Source: Anaerolineae bacterium
Lineage (GTDB): Bacteria > Chloroflexota > Anaerolineae > Anaerolineales > Villigracilaceae
Assembly: GCA_017303655.1 (NCBI GenBank)
Contig: JAFLCE010000042.1
Location: 1 to 35,165, forward strand
Reading direction: 5' to 3'
DNA: 35,165 nucleotides
The notes beneath the pieces were generated by a model. That model made no database searches and was not told the DNA's origin. It worked only from the letters and a program-made list of their open reading frames with translations. A program made the translations under genes and the position numbers. This document shows, piece after piece, positions 24,681-33,436 of the stretch; the first letter of the stretch is position 1, and each line of letters begins with the position of its first letter.

Positions 24681-26033
24681 ATGAACGCTGAGCAGGCATG
24701 GCAGACTGTCCTTGCACAACTTCAAATGGATATGCCCCGCGCTTCGTATGATACATGGGTGCGCGATACCCGGCCTGTTGGCTATGAAAATGGGATGTTG
24801 ACCGTTGGGGTTCGCAATGCATATGCGCGAGACTGGCTCGATAGCCGCCTCGCCACCACCGTCAACAAGCTTTTGATCGACACATTGAACTCAAAGGTCT
24901 CTGTAAAATTTATTGTTTCCCAATCGGAAGAAACCGGCTCCTCTTCGGACCCGGAACCTGCTCCTGCTTCGATAGTGATCACCCCGCCGGAGCCAAAACC
25001 CCGCCATGTAACGCTGAATCCGCGTTATACCTTTGATACCTACGTGGTAGGTTCAGGCAATCGCCTTGCGCACGCCGCTTGTCAGGCGGTGGCAGAGAAA
25101 CCTGCAAGAGCATACAACCCTCTCTTCCTGTATGGAGGCGTGGGGCTTGGCAAGACTCATCTCCTGCACGCCATCGGCAATGCCTGTCATGCCAGCGGAT
25201 TGAACGTCCTCTACGTTTCCTCTGAAGAATTCACGAATGATATGATCAATGCCATTCGTTCACACACCACGCAAGCCTTTCGCGAGAAATATCGCTCTGC
25301 TGATGTATTGTTGATCGATGATATTCAATTCATTGCCGGGAAAGAATCCACGCAGGAAGAGTTCTTCCACACCTTCAACACCCTGCACGGTCAAGACAAA
25401 CAGATCATCGTTTCGTCTGATCGACCTCCCAAGTCTATGGTCACGCTTGAAGAACGTCTGCGCTCCCGCTTTGAGTGGGGCTTAACTGCCGACATCCAGG
25501 CACCTGACCTCGAGACCCGCCTTGCCATCCTACGCTCCAAAGCCGAGCGGACCGGACGTTTGATTTCGGATGAGATCCTCGAAACTGTTGCCAAGCGCGT
25601 ACAGTCCAACATCCGTGAGCTTGAAGGCGCATTGAACCGCATCATCGCCTATGCCGATCTGAGTGGAGCCTCCCTCACGCCTAATCTCGTGGAAGTGGCA
25701 CTTGCTGACCTGATGCCTTCACGTGGCGACATCGGAGCGGATACCATCGTTACCGAAGTAGCAGATTACTACAAATTGACGGTTGAGAAGTTGTTAGGAC
25801 GCGACCGCACCAAGGAAGTTGCGCATCCGCGCCAGATCGCCATGTACCTGCTGCGTGAAGAAGCGAAGATCTCCTTCCCGCAGATCGGTGAAGTGCTCGG
25901 TGGGCGTGATCACTCCACGGTGATGTCTGCCATCGAGAAGATCAAAAATCAATATGACAATGGTGAAGGTCGTGTACGAAAAGATATCGACTCCCTCCGC
26001 CACCAGCTTTATGGTCAGAACGCTTCAGCGTAA
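24681..26033 (+). CDS. dnaA: Chromosomal replication initiator protein DnaA
   Basis: A 450-residue DnaA with all four domains. Domain I (1-85) is AWQTVLAQLQMDMPRASYDTWV, followed by a short Ser/Pro-rich domain II (about 85-110). Domain III is the AAA+ ATPase, with GGVGLGKTH (Lys158), LIDDIQFIAGK and sensor 2 residues. Domain IV is the DNA-binding domain, with the signature PRQIAMYLLREE and GGRDHSTVMSAIEKI. It binds DnaA boxes and opens the origin. GAGGAT lies 5 bases before the ATG. It is unusual that no dnaN, recF or gyrB follows; dnaA stands alone between an orphan kinase and a converging operon, closed by a strong terminator. Confidence 0.97.
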   Translation: MNAEQAWQTVLAQLQMDMPRASYDTWVRDTRPVGYENGMLTVGVRNAYARDWLDSRLATTVNKLLIDTLNSKVSVKFIVSQSEETGSSSDPEPAPASIVITPPEPKPRHVTLNPRYTFDTYVVGSGNRLAHAACQAVAEKPARAYNPLFLYGGVGLGKTHLLHAIGNACHASGLNVLYVSSEEFTNDMINAIRSHTTQAFREKYRSADVLLIDDIQFIAGKESTQEEFFHTFNTLHGQDKQIIVSSDRPPKSMVTLEERLRSRFEWGLTADIQAPDLETRLAILRSKAERTGRLISDEILETVAKRVQSNIRELEGALNRIIAYADLSGASLTPNLVEVALADLMPSRGDIGADTIVTEVADYYKLTVEKLLGRDRTKEVAHPRQIAMYLLREEAKISFPQIGEVLGGRDHSTVMSAIEKIKNQYDNGEGRVRKDIDSLRHQLYGQNASA

Positions 26034-26053
26034 AGAAACAGGAATCAGCATTG

Positions 26054-26087
26054 AACAGGCGCACCTCATTGGGTGCGCCTGTTTTTT
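26054..26087 (+). terminator. Intrinsic terminator after dnaA
   Basis: AACAGGCGCACC (26054-26065) pairs perfectly with GGTGCGCCTGTT (26072-26083) around a 6-base loop and runs into a T6 tract. It lies directly before the converging stop at 26096. Confidence 0.92.
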
Positions 26088-26095
26088 AGTTGAAG

Positions 26096-26800
26096 TCAAC
26101 TTTTTATGCTAAAGCTGTGAACTGTAATATCGATCAAGGTTGGGGCGGGTAAGGGCTTTCCGCTCGGCGCGCGCGGTGTAACCAACCTCCGCGAGGGATA
26201 CATGAAGCCTTCACTTTTTTTGTGGTCAAGGACAACATTCGCGGCGGTGGCTAGTTTGCTGATGATATCGGCGGTGTAATCATGCTGATGGAGTCGACCC
26301 GTTTCCAGGTCAAAGCGGAAGCGCTGAACTTTGTTATGAGTGGGAATGCTTTCCGGGAAGGTCGCTTCGAGCCAGCCGGGTTCGATCTCCTGCCAGTCAA
26401 TATCTGCACGCATGAGCAGGGCGGGCAGGGTGAAATAATTCCAGAAGGCGTAATTGGCGAAGTAGGACATGTCCAGATCGTCCCAGTAGAAGAGACGCCT
26501 GCCACCGGGGAAGTAGCGCCGTGCATCTTTGCGTTCTTCAATAACTTTGCCATTTGAATATTCAAGGCGTACATCATGCCCATCGAGCATACCTGCAATT
26601 TGAGGGTCTCTACCAATGGGTGTCAAGCGTGAAAATGGGCGGGCGACTTCCATTTCGATCTTTGCGTGCTTGAAAAAAGGACGTCCCTTCAGTGTGAACG
26701 CCCAGCCATGCACACTGACCTCGGCTTCAATGCGTTTTGCCTTCGACCAGAATTCTTTACTACCATAGGCGGCAACAGCTTTTTCTGCGATTGGGTTCAT
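26096..26800 (-). CDS. Conserved hypothetical protein
   Basis: A 234-residue protein without a signal peptide. It has alternating polar and hydrophobic strands. Recognisable blocks are EFWSKAKRIEAEVSVHGWAFTLKGRP, GHDVRLEYSNGKVIEERKDAR, LDMSYFANYAFWNYFTLP and HQHDYTADII. The pattern (hydrophobic antiparallel strands, a tail of VHSFSIKS) suggests a lipid- or ligand-binding beta-barrel-like fold such as LolA/LppX, but I cannot assign a family. Its ATG overlaps the dehalogenase-like stop by 4 bases (ATGA), so it is translationally coupled to that gene and under the same MarR regulator. A role in the same detoxification or modification pathway is inference. Confidence 0.6.
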   Translation of the reverse strand: MNPIAEKAVAAYGSKEFWSKAKRIEAEVSVHGWAFTLKGRPFFKHAKIEMEVARPFSRLTPIGRDPQIAGMLDGHDVRLEYSNGKVIEERKDARRYFPGGRRLFYWDDLDMSYFANYAFWNYFTLPALLMRADIDWQEIEPGWLEATFPESIPTHNKVQRFRFDLETGRLHQHDYTADIISKLATAANVVLDHKKSEGFMYPSRRLVTPRAPSGKPLPAPTLIDITVHSFSIKS

Positions 26801-27660
26801 ACTTTCAATGCCTTGATAACTTCTTCCGGTGCTTCTTCGGGCGGGTAGTGACCGATCTTTTTCAAGATCGTGAGCGTGTGATTTTCCATCAGATCAGTCC
26901 ACACTTTTAGTTCACCTTCTTTGAAGGCAATGTCTGAGTCGCCCCATACAATGGCAGTGGGGATGTGCTTTATGCGATCACGCTGTGCCCATAAGACTTG
27001 AAGCCAGGCTGTCGATCCGATGATCTCACGCGGGAAAACCCATGTGCCATTACGAGCAGTTTTCTCTTGATGCGGCATATAGTAATGCTTGCGTACTTCC
27101 TCTGGCATTTTCTTCTTCGGTCCGTATGCCGCTTTCGATAAAACCTTTCCGATGATGTTGAAATTCATCGTGAAGAATTTACCAATGGGTCCGCCTGCCA
27201 TGCCGCTAAATCTCGTGAAATTCGGAATGTGATTGACCGGCCAGAACCAGCTATTTGTAACCACAAGCTTTTTGATCTTTTCAGGATGCTTGATCGCATA
27301 CGCCATCGCAAATGGACCGCCCCAATCGTTGAACACGAATGTGATGTTGTTCATATTGAGGCTGTCGAGTAGATTCTCAACATGTTTGAAGTGATTGATA
27401 GGTAAATAATCCCAATCGGCGGGTTTGTCCGAAAGCCCGAAGCCGATGTAATCGGGTGCAATGCAGCGTTGAGTCTTGGACATTTCCTTGATGATCTCAC
27501 GGTATTCAAAAGACCAACCCGGATTGCCATGCAGCAACACGATCGGGTCACCGATGCCTTCGTCCACGTAGTGCATGTCACCTTGCGGGGTCGTGAAGTA
27601 ATGATCCTTGAAAGGGTATTCTTTCTCATCCAGCCATGCAGGTCTTGGTTTATTCACCAT
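26797..27660 (-). CDS. Haloalkane-dehalogenase-like alpha/beta hydrolase
   Basis: A 287-residue alpha/beta hydrolase. The nucleophile elbow is FNDWGGP, giving Asp112 rather than Ser, with Trp113 next to it. The oxyanion/halide motif is HGNPGWS (Asn46). The Asn-Trp pair is the halide-binding pair of haloalkane dehalogenases. The acid is probably in VWGDSDIAF and the histidine in KKIGHYPPEEAP. Epoxide hydrolases share Asp but usually have HGFP and two cap tyrosines, so dehalogenase is favoured; substrate unproven. It overlaps marR upstream by 11 bases and the conserved gene downstream by 4, forming a tight operon. Confidence 0.8.
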   Translation of the reverse strand: MVNKPRPAWLDEKEYPFKDHYFTTPQGDMHYVDEGIGDPIVLLHGNPGWSFEYREIIKEMSKTQRCIAPDYIGFGLSDKPADWDYLPINHFKHVENLLDSLNMNNITFVFNDWGGPFAMAYAIKHPEKIKKLVVTNSWFWPVNHIPNFTRFSGMAGGPIGKFFTMNFNIIGKVLSKAAYGPKKKMPEEVRKHYYMPHQEKTARNGTWVFPREIIGSTAWLQVLWAQRDRIKHIPTAIVWGDSDIAFKEGELKVWTDLMENHTLTILKKIGHYPPEEAPEEVIKALKV

Positions 27661-28126
27661 TATTTTCCTCTTCTACGATCATCGAAATTTGATGCAGCCC
27701 GCGCATCATCGAATCCCATTGCTTTGCCCCGATCTCATTCACAATGTGTGACTGCGCCTTCTGCCAAAAGGGAAGCGCCTTCTCCAGCGTGGACTTTCCC
27801 TTGGGCGTCAGCGCCAGCGGACGGGAACGACGATCGCTTCCTACGTTGACCTTGACCAGCCCTGCCCTCAAAAGCGGATTCAGGTTCCGAGTCAGAGTCG
27901 TCCTATCCATTGCCAGCACGTAAGCAACTTCCTGCATCGGCGCTTCACCCATCATCGCCAACAGACTGAGCAGCGAGTACTGCGTCGAACGGATTCCTGC
28001 TGGCGCCAACGCCTTGTCATAATACTGGGTGATCAGCCGTGTGGCACGGCGGGTGTTGAATCCCACACACGGCACGGCTTGACGCGAGAACTCATAAAGC
28101 TTTTCTTTGGGCAGGTCTTTGAGCAT
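27650..28126 (-). CDS. MarR-family transcriptional regulator
   Basis: A 158-residue winged-helix repressor. Helices at 25-55 (ATRLITQYYDKALAPAGIRSTQYSLL) form the dimer interface. The reading helix lies in VAYVLAMDRTTLTRNLNPLLRAGLV, and the wing is VNVGSDRRSRPLALTPKG. It probably represses itself and the two genes behind it and is released by a small hydrophobic ligand, as known for the family. There is no ribosome-binding site before ATG 28126. Promoter position suggests an mRNA that begins at or near the ATG. Confidence 0.92.
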   Translation of the reverse strand: MLKDLPKEKLYEFSRQAVPCVGFNTRRATRLITQYYDKALAPAGIRSTQYSLLSLLAMMGEAPMQEVAYVLAMDRTTLTRNLNPLLRAGLVKVNVGSDRRSRPLALTPKGKSTLEKALPFWQKAQSHIVNEIGAKQWDSMMRGLHQISMIVEEENNGE

Positions 28127-28131
28127 AATGA

Positions 28132-28163
28132 GTGTATATACACGTATTTGAGAGGTTTGTCAA
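28132..28163 (-). promoter_or_regulatory. marR promoter with overlapping operator palindrome
   Basis: On the minus strand TTGACA (28163-28158) and TATATA (28140-28135) are 17 bases apart. The perfect palindrome GTGTATATACAC (28132-28143) covers the -10, an ideal place for MarR autorepression. The predicted start of transcription, about 28128, is within 3 bases of the marR ATG. Confidence 0.7.
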
Positions 28164-28331
28164 TGGTCATAGACTGCCGCCCGATGCATGCAAGGCAGCT
28201 ACAACTCAAATGTATTTATGACCAAGAGGGTTTTATAATAGGGAACCTTTTCGCGAAATTAATCCTATGGGTACAGCGCATGGAGTTTCTTTTGATTTAT
28301 CTTGATCATATCTGCAACGAGGCAGACGAGC

Positions 28332-29513
28332 ATGCCGCCAATTAAAATGGACATGCCCACGATCCTGTTGTTCCTGTTCTTTGGAAACCTGATCATTGCG
28401 GGCATGTTGGCTGTTTATTCCAGTAACACGATCGTGTATTCTACAAATCGTCAATATTTGCTGGGGAAGATCATGCAAAGTGTGGCGTGGATTTTGCTCG
28501 CATTACGCGGCTATATTCCCGATCTGTTTTCGGCGTATATAGGGAATTCAGTTCTTATCGCCGGGCTTGCCTTGGAAGCTCTGGCATTGGTTTCTGTTGC
28601 GACGGGTAATAAAAAGTGCACAATTTTTTATACCCTCATTGTGGCTGCTTTTCTCCTTGTTTTTTGGGGATTTGTAAGAAGACCCAATGAATATGTGTAC
28701 GTCTCCTCTTTCTTCGCGACAGCAATTTTTCTTTCAGTAACAGTTTTCTTGTCACGCAGTGGTAAAAGATCGATCCTTCGCTATTTACTCAGTGGTGTTT
28801 TTACGCTTTCAAGCGTTGTCTTATTGGTTCGTGGTATCAATGCCATTTTAGATGTCAATTATAGATTGATGTCGAATGAGTTTTCTCAAAACCTGACCTT
28901 TCTTTCGACCTACTTCCTTATGATCATCAGCGGAAGTGGTTTTTTGCTATTGCAGCGCGAACGGACCGATAACCTGCTCAAAATTGCGAATCAAGAACTG
29001 GAACAACTGGCGCACGTTGACAGCCTGACGAATCTCGCGAACCGCCGGAAGTTCAAGGAACACCTGACCTATGGGATTTCGGAAAGCCGCCGCCGCGCAG
29101 AGCCGCTGGCATTGATCATGGCGGATATTGATTTTTTCAAAAGCTATAACGATTATTATGGGCACATTGCCGGGGATACATGCCTTGTTCAAGTGGCGCA
29201 AAGTTTGGCACAGCACTGCAAACGCAGCACGGACTTGATCGCCCGCTTTGGCGGAGAAGAATTTGCCATCGTCCTCTTGAATACGAATGCGACCGAAGCC
29301 TGCAGGATCTCTGAATTACTGCGCAAAGAAATTTCAGACCTTGCCATTGCACATGCAGGTTCCTCTGTAAGCGATTCGGTTACTTTGAGTTTGGGCGTGT
29401 TTTCCGCGACCCCGACCTCAGATGAGCATGATTACGACTGGTTCATCCTGGAAGCGGACCGGCGACTCTACGCCGCAAAACATGCCGGGCGGAATCAGAG
29501 CGTTTGTGCGTAG
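28332..29513 (+). CDS. Membrane-bound diguanylate cyclase (GGDEF)
   Basis: A protein of 393 residues from ATG 28332 (403 from 28302). The N-terminal 210 residues carry six to seven hydrophobic segments, a membrane sensor region I cannot name. A short helical linker (RERTDNLLKIANQELEQLAHVDSLTNLANRR) leads to a GGDEF domain. The active-site loop is RFGGEEF, so it should make cyclic di-GMP from two GTP. RSTD sits five residues before GGEEF and forms the inhibitory I-site (RxxD), implying feedback control. A near-consensus TATAAT at 28234-28239 may be its promoter, without a good -35. Confidence 0.9.
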   Translation: MPPIKMDMPTILLFLFFGNLIIAGMLAVYSSNTIVYSTNRQYLLGKIMQSVAWILLALRGYIPDLFSAYIGNSVLIAGLALEALALVSVATGNKKCTIFYTLIVAAFLLVFWGFVRRPNEYVYVSSFFATAIFLSVTVFLSRSGKRSILRYLLSGVFTLSSVVLLVRGINAILDVNYRLMSNEFSQNLTFLSTYFLMIISGSGFLLLQRERTDNLLKIANQELEQLAHVDSLTNLANRRKFKEHLTYGISESRRRAEPLALIMADIDFFKSYNDYYGHIAGDTCLVQVAQSLAQHCKRSTDLIARFGGEEFAIVLLNTNATEACRISELLRKEISDLAIAHAGSSVSDSVTLSLGVFSATPTSDEHDYDWFILEADRRLYAAKHAGRNQSVCA

Positions 29514-29594
29514 TTTTTCTACACTAGCATTAGGGGAATTTGGTAAACTTGAAAATTCGCCCTAAGCGAATCAACTTTTCACCGAGGAAATTAA

Positions 29595-30695
29595 ATGAAA
29601 TATTTATTGATCAAAGGTTCGCTGCATGTGGTGGGATATTCGCCAGATGGAGACTCAATGATGTTCAAGGCAGCCAACCCTGCCCTGTGGGATGGATTGG
29701 AAAACGATAACAAAGATACCTTTACCGAAAAGTTGACCAAAGAGAACGGCGCGGTTCAATTGCGTCTGGAAGGCATTGACGCGTTGGAGACGCACTTCGG
29801 ACCCATGCCGTTGCCTACTCCGCCTGACTTGAAATCTAAAGATAAAGATAAGGAAAAGAGACCTGCTCCGGGTCATTACAAGCAGCCAGAAGAGATTGGG
29901 CGCATCGCTGCCGAGGCATTTATGTGGCTGGTGGGCGTAAAAAAGCCGCAGTGGCGCAAATTCGGCAAGACGACTTGGGTTGCCAAAGCCTGTTTTGAAA
30001 AAGATGGACAAGAAGTTTGGCTGGACGAGAAACAGACAGACAACATTCCCGCCTACATCGTCACCAGCAACATCGAAAAGAATGGACGTCCGCTCGCCTG
30101 GGTGTTTCCCGGTGATACAAATGACCTTGACGGCTCTGAATTGACGAAAGAGATGCTCGCCAACCGCCTGGAGAAAAGCGTTAACTATCAACTCCTGCGG
30201 TATGGATTGGTGTATCCCTATTTCTTTATGACCCTGGCTGGACGGTTGCGCGATAAATTGATCGAAGCGGTTCGCCGTGCCCAAGCGGACGCAGCCGCCA
30301 AAAGACAAGCCCTTGAAAATAGCGCCGCTGAAAGAACCCGTAAAATTCCCAACCTGTGGGTTTACGATAGGAGCGTTGCCGATGGGATAAAGATCGCTGA
30401 CCTCAAAAATATCACAGACGAAATGGAGATACACCCGTATCTTTTTCGCAAAATAGCCAAAACCTGGTACTCCCAGCGCATGCAGCTCTACTGGAATGCC
30501 TTGCGCGAAAATAGCCCCTATGATTTCGATGAAAATGATAAAAGCCTGAGGTTGGCTGGACTCTTTGAAGACGGCGACCCCACTGTATTTATTATTAGCG
30601 ACCAGGATTTTGTGAAGCTGAGTGAAATCGTTCAACTAAAAGATGGTACTTTGCAACTCCTGCGTCATCCGATGGATATTGTCTTTTTGTCGTAG
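29595..30695 (+). CDS. Staphylococcal-nuclease-fold (SNase-like) protein
   Basis: A 366-residue protein whose first 240 residues follow the SNase/thermonuclease pattern. YSPDGDSMMF supplies the first calcium-ligand Asp. LRLEGIDALETHF supplies Arg, Asp and Glu of the active site. GRPLAWVF supplies the second catalytic Arg, and NYQLLRYGLVYPYF is the closing strand/helix. A charged insert, KSKDKDKEKRP, sits at the loop after the active site. There is no signal peptide, so it would act inside the cell. The C-terminal 120 residues (IPNLWVYDRSVADG onwards) are extra and unassigned. Start ATG 29595 has GAGGAAATTAA upstream. Confidence 0.8.
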   Translation: MKYLLIKGSLHVVGYSPDGDSMMFKAANPALWDGLENDNKDTFTEKLTKENGAVQLRLEGIDALETHFGPMPLPTPPDLKSKDKDKEKRPAPGHYKQPEEIGRIAAEAFMWLVGVKKPQWRKFGKTTWVAKACFEKDGQEVWLDEKQTDNIPAYIVTSNIEKNGRPLAWVFPGDTNDLDGSELTKEMLANRLEKSVNYQLLRYGLVYPYFFMTLAGRLRDKLIEAVRRAQADAAAKRQALENSAAERTRKIPNLWVYDRSVADGIKIADLKNITDEMEIHPYLFRKIAKTWYSQRMQLYWNALRENSPYDFDENDKSLRLAGLFEDGDPTVFIISDQDFVKLSEIVQLKDGTLQLLRHPMDIVFLS

Positions 30696-30848
30696 CGAGC
30701 GGACTTCTACGAACTGTGCAGGTTGCTTGGTGCGCCATTCCTTTACGTTGAATTTTTGTTCAGAGATTTTTTATGACCTTTTTAAATATAGATGTTGTCA
30801 ATTGTATATTAAGAGATATTTCTGGTAAGTAACTAAGGATATTTGATT

Positions 30849-31417
30849 ATGAAATTAGATAGTAAAAGGCAACTTGAAGATTTTATCGAACGCGCAGAGA
30901 AGATCAGAAAGTTTTCCTATCTTAATGAGGGGGAAAATATTGTAGGTTTTCAAATAATTGGTGAGAAGATTGATTTCTATCAGCCAACTGATGAACAGTT
31001 AGAAGCTGTTGTTCTGAACTTAAGGCTTTTTCTGCAAAATGGAGATGGGATATCTTTTAGAGAATTGGCTAAGCTATGTGAGGATCCCGATATTTCTAAA
31101 TATTGGAAAGATGAGTTTATTGTTATTAGACAGAACTTAAATATAAGTTTGGATATAGAAGTGGTAGAAGACAGCAATAAAGGGAAACTGACAAATAGGG
31201 ATATATTAAATATGTTCGTATTTGGAAAATTAGCACACAAAGACCCTAAAGATAAACACAATGAACTTTATCGTAGATGGGTTACCAGTGATGTAGAGTA
31301 TAAAATTTTGATTAATACATTCCATACAGTTGTATTGTCGGTTTTGAGTGCAGTATTCAACATTTCTTTAATAAGTCGAAAAGAACTTCAGAAAGTTGAA
31401 GGCTGGAATTTTCCTCC

Positions 31418-31421
<4 letters not shown>
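30849..31421 (+). CDS. AT-rich hypothetical protein
   Basis: A 190-residue soluble protein; ATG 30849 has AAGGA upstream, while the TTG at 30843 has no advantage. It is mostly helical and charged (DSKRQLEDFIERAEKIRKF). The middle segment reads DILNMFVFGKLAHKDPKDKHNELYRRWV, and the C-terminal half ends in a hydrophobic stretch. The GC content is far below the neighbouring genes, a sign of horizontal transfer. I recognise no family; the KLAHKDPKDKHNEL pattern is reminiscent of orphan proteins in defence or mobile regions but proves nothing. The -35 of the trp promoter overlaps its stop codon. Confidence 0.6.
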
Positions 31422-31817
<396 letters not shown>

Positions 31818-31838
31818 ATTTAATTCTTCGTGCCAAAC

Positions 31839-31916
31839 TATTAACCGCTAAGAGCGCGAAGAACGCAAAGAAGACCAAAAGGTTTTTCTTCGTGACCTTT
31901 GCGAGCTTAGCGGTTC
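31839..31916. repeat. Palindromic dispersed element between the T-box and trpE
   Basis: The left arm starting TTAACCGCTAAGAGCGC is complementary to the right arm ending GCGAGCTTAGCGGTT. The arms share blocks with the element at 2011-2074. It sits between the T-box terminator and the trpE ribosome-binding site, so it would form a long hairpin in the read-through mRNA. Confidence 0.8.
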
Positions 31917-31932
31917 AAAAAAAGGAGTGCCT

Positions 31933-33366
31933 ATGTTGCTCGAATCAACTCAAGTACAAACTATCATCCGCGAGATATCCGCTGATCTTGAGACGCCTGT
32001 CAGCCTGTATCTCAAACTGCGTGGAGATGGCGCGTCATTCTTGCTGGAGTCTGTCGAAGGCGGTGAGCGGATCGCGCGCTACTCGTTCATCGGTGTTCAG
32101 CCCAAGGCGTTGTACATCTTGCGTGATGAAGAAATTGAAATTCAAGACGAAAACGGAACACGCACTACATATGTCGATGGCGACCCGACTCGCTTTTTGC
32201 AAAATGAAATGGATCGCTTCCCCGCTGTCCGCGTGCCGAACGCGCCGCGCTTCACGGGTGGTTTGGTGGGCTACCTCGGGTTCGAGTCGGTTCGGTTTTT
32301 TGAACCAACTCTAAAGTCCAGAATGAAGCGCGCCAGCATCCCCGATGGCATCTACATGCTGGCAGATACCATCGTCGCGTTTGACCATGCGCGTCGCAGC
32401 ATCTTCCTCATCGCCAATGTCTTGGATGGAAACACCGAAGCCGCGAATCAAAAACTGGACGCGATCGCCGCGCGCATCGAACAGCCGCTTCCGCCTGCGC
32501 CGAAGGTCGAGGTCAAGCCGTCGAAGGTCAAGTCGAATCACATGCAGGGCACGTACGAAGACATGGTGCGTGCTGCAAAAGAACACATTGCTGCCGGTGA
32601 TATTTTTCAGGTGGTGCCTTCGCAGCGTTTCACCCGCGAGACCCATGTCGAGCCGTTCGATGTCTATCGTGCCGTGCGCCGTTTGAACCCGTCGCCCTAT
32701 ATGTTTTTCTTTGACTTTGGAATCGTGGATGATGAGCCGCTCTTTTTAGTTGGATCATCTCCTGAAATGTTTGTGCGCTTGGAAGGAAGAACCGCCTCGC
32801 TCCGCCCGATTGCTGGCACTCGACCCCGAGGCAAAGACAACGCCGCTGACGACGCTCTCGCGCAAGAACTTCTCGCTGACCCGAAGGAACGCGCCGAGCA
32901 TGTCATGCTCGTTGACCTCGGACGCAATGACCTCGGGCGCGTCTGTGAATACGGTACGGTGCGCGTTTCGGATTTCTTTACAGTCGAAAAATATTCACAC
33001 GTCATGCACATCGTCTCGCACGTCGAAGGGAAGTTGAAGCCTGAACTGACCGCGTTTGATCTAGTGCGCGCTGCATTTCCTGCTGGCACAGTCAGCGGTG
33101 CGCCGAAAGTCCGCGCGATGGAGATCATCGCCAGCCTCGAACCTGATGCGCGCGGCGCGTACGCAGGCATGGTCGGCTACTTCGGCTTCGACGGCGCGAT
33201 GGATACCTGTCTTACCATCCGCACGATGGTCGGGCGCGGCAACACCGTCAGCGTGCAAGCAGGCGGCGGCGTGGTTGCAGACTCGGATCCGACAACGGAA
33301 TATCAAGAGACGGTGAATAAAGCGAGTGCAATGTTGCGTGCGATTGATGTAGCAGAGAGCCAATGA
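31933..33366 (+). CDS. trpE: Anthranilate synthase component I
   Basis: A 477-residue TrpE, which converts chorismate and ammonia to anthranilate, the first committed step to tryptophan. The N-terminal region has the feedback-site pattern LLESVEG (Trp-binding LLES). The chorismate-binding domain (about 200-470) contains GDIFQVVPSQRF, RPIAGTRPRG, LVDLGRNDLGR, FPAGTVSGAPK and QAGGGVVADSDP. ATG 31933 is used because AAAGGAG lies 5 bases upstream. Expression is controlled by the T-box leader. The glutamine amidotransferase partner TrpG lies in the same operon, beyond trpS. Confidence 0.97.
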   Translation: MLLESTQVQTIIREISADLETPVSLYLKLRGDGASFLLESVEGGERIARYSFIGVQPKALYILRDEEIEIQDENGTRTTYVDGDPTRFLQNEMDRFPAVRVPNAPRFTGGLVGYLGFESVRFFEPTLKSRMKRASIPDGIYMLADTIVAFDHARRSIFLIANVLDGNTEAANQKLDAIAARIEQPLPPAPKVEVKPSKVKSNHMQGTYEDMVRAAKEHIAAGDIFQVVPSQRFTRETHVEPFDVYRAVRRLNPSPYMFFFDFGIVDDEPLFLVGSSPEMFVRLEGRTASLRPIAGTRPRGKDNAADDALAQELLADPKERAEHVMLVDLGRNDLGRVCEYGTVRVSDFFTVEKYSHVMHIVSHVEGKLKPELTAFDLVRAAFPAGTVSGAPKVRAMEIIASLEPDARGAYAGMVGYFGFDGAMDTCLTIRTMVGRGNTVSVQAGGGVVADSDPTTEYQETVNKASAMLRAIDVAESQ

Positions 33367-33367
33367 T

Positions 33368-33403
33368 GAATGATGAACGATGAGTGATGAATATTCATCA
33401 TTC
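33368..33403. repeat. Low-complexity inverted repeat between trpE and trpS
   Basis: GAATGATGAA (33368-33377) is exactly complementary to TTCATCATTC (33394-33403). Inside is the perfect palindrome TGATGAATATTCATCA (33385-33400). The words ATGATGAA repeat irregularly. There is no T run, so it is not a classical terminator; it may form mutually exclusive hairpins within the operon mRNA. Confidence 0.7.
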
Positions 33404-33436
33404 TGACTTCTGCATTTTATAAAAGGAACCTAAACC

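Noticed and set aside
29655-30635. Long antisense ORF (326 codons) opposite the SNase-like gene
   Set aside because: The plus strand has the conserved SNase motifs and a good ribosome-binding site. The minus-strand protein shows no recognisable motif and is explained by codon bias of the plus-strand gene.
32697-33170. Antisense ORF within trpE
   Set aside because: It is a shadow of the strongly conserved trpE chorismate-binding domain, without its own ribosome-binding site or motif.
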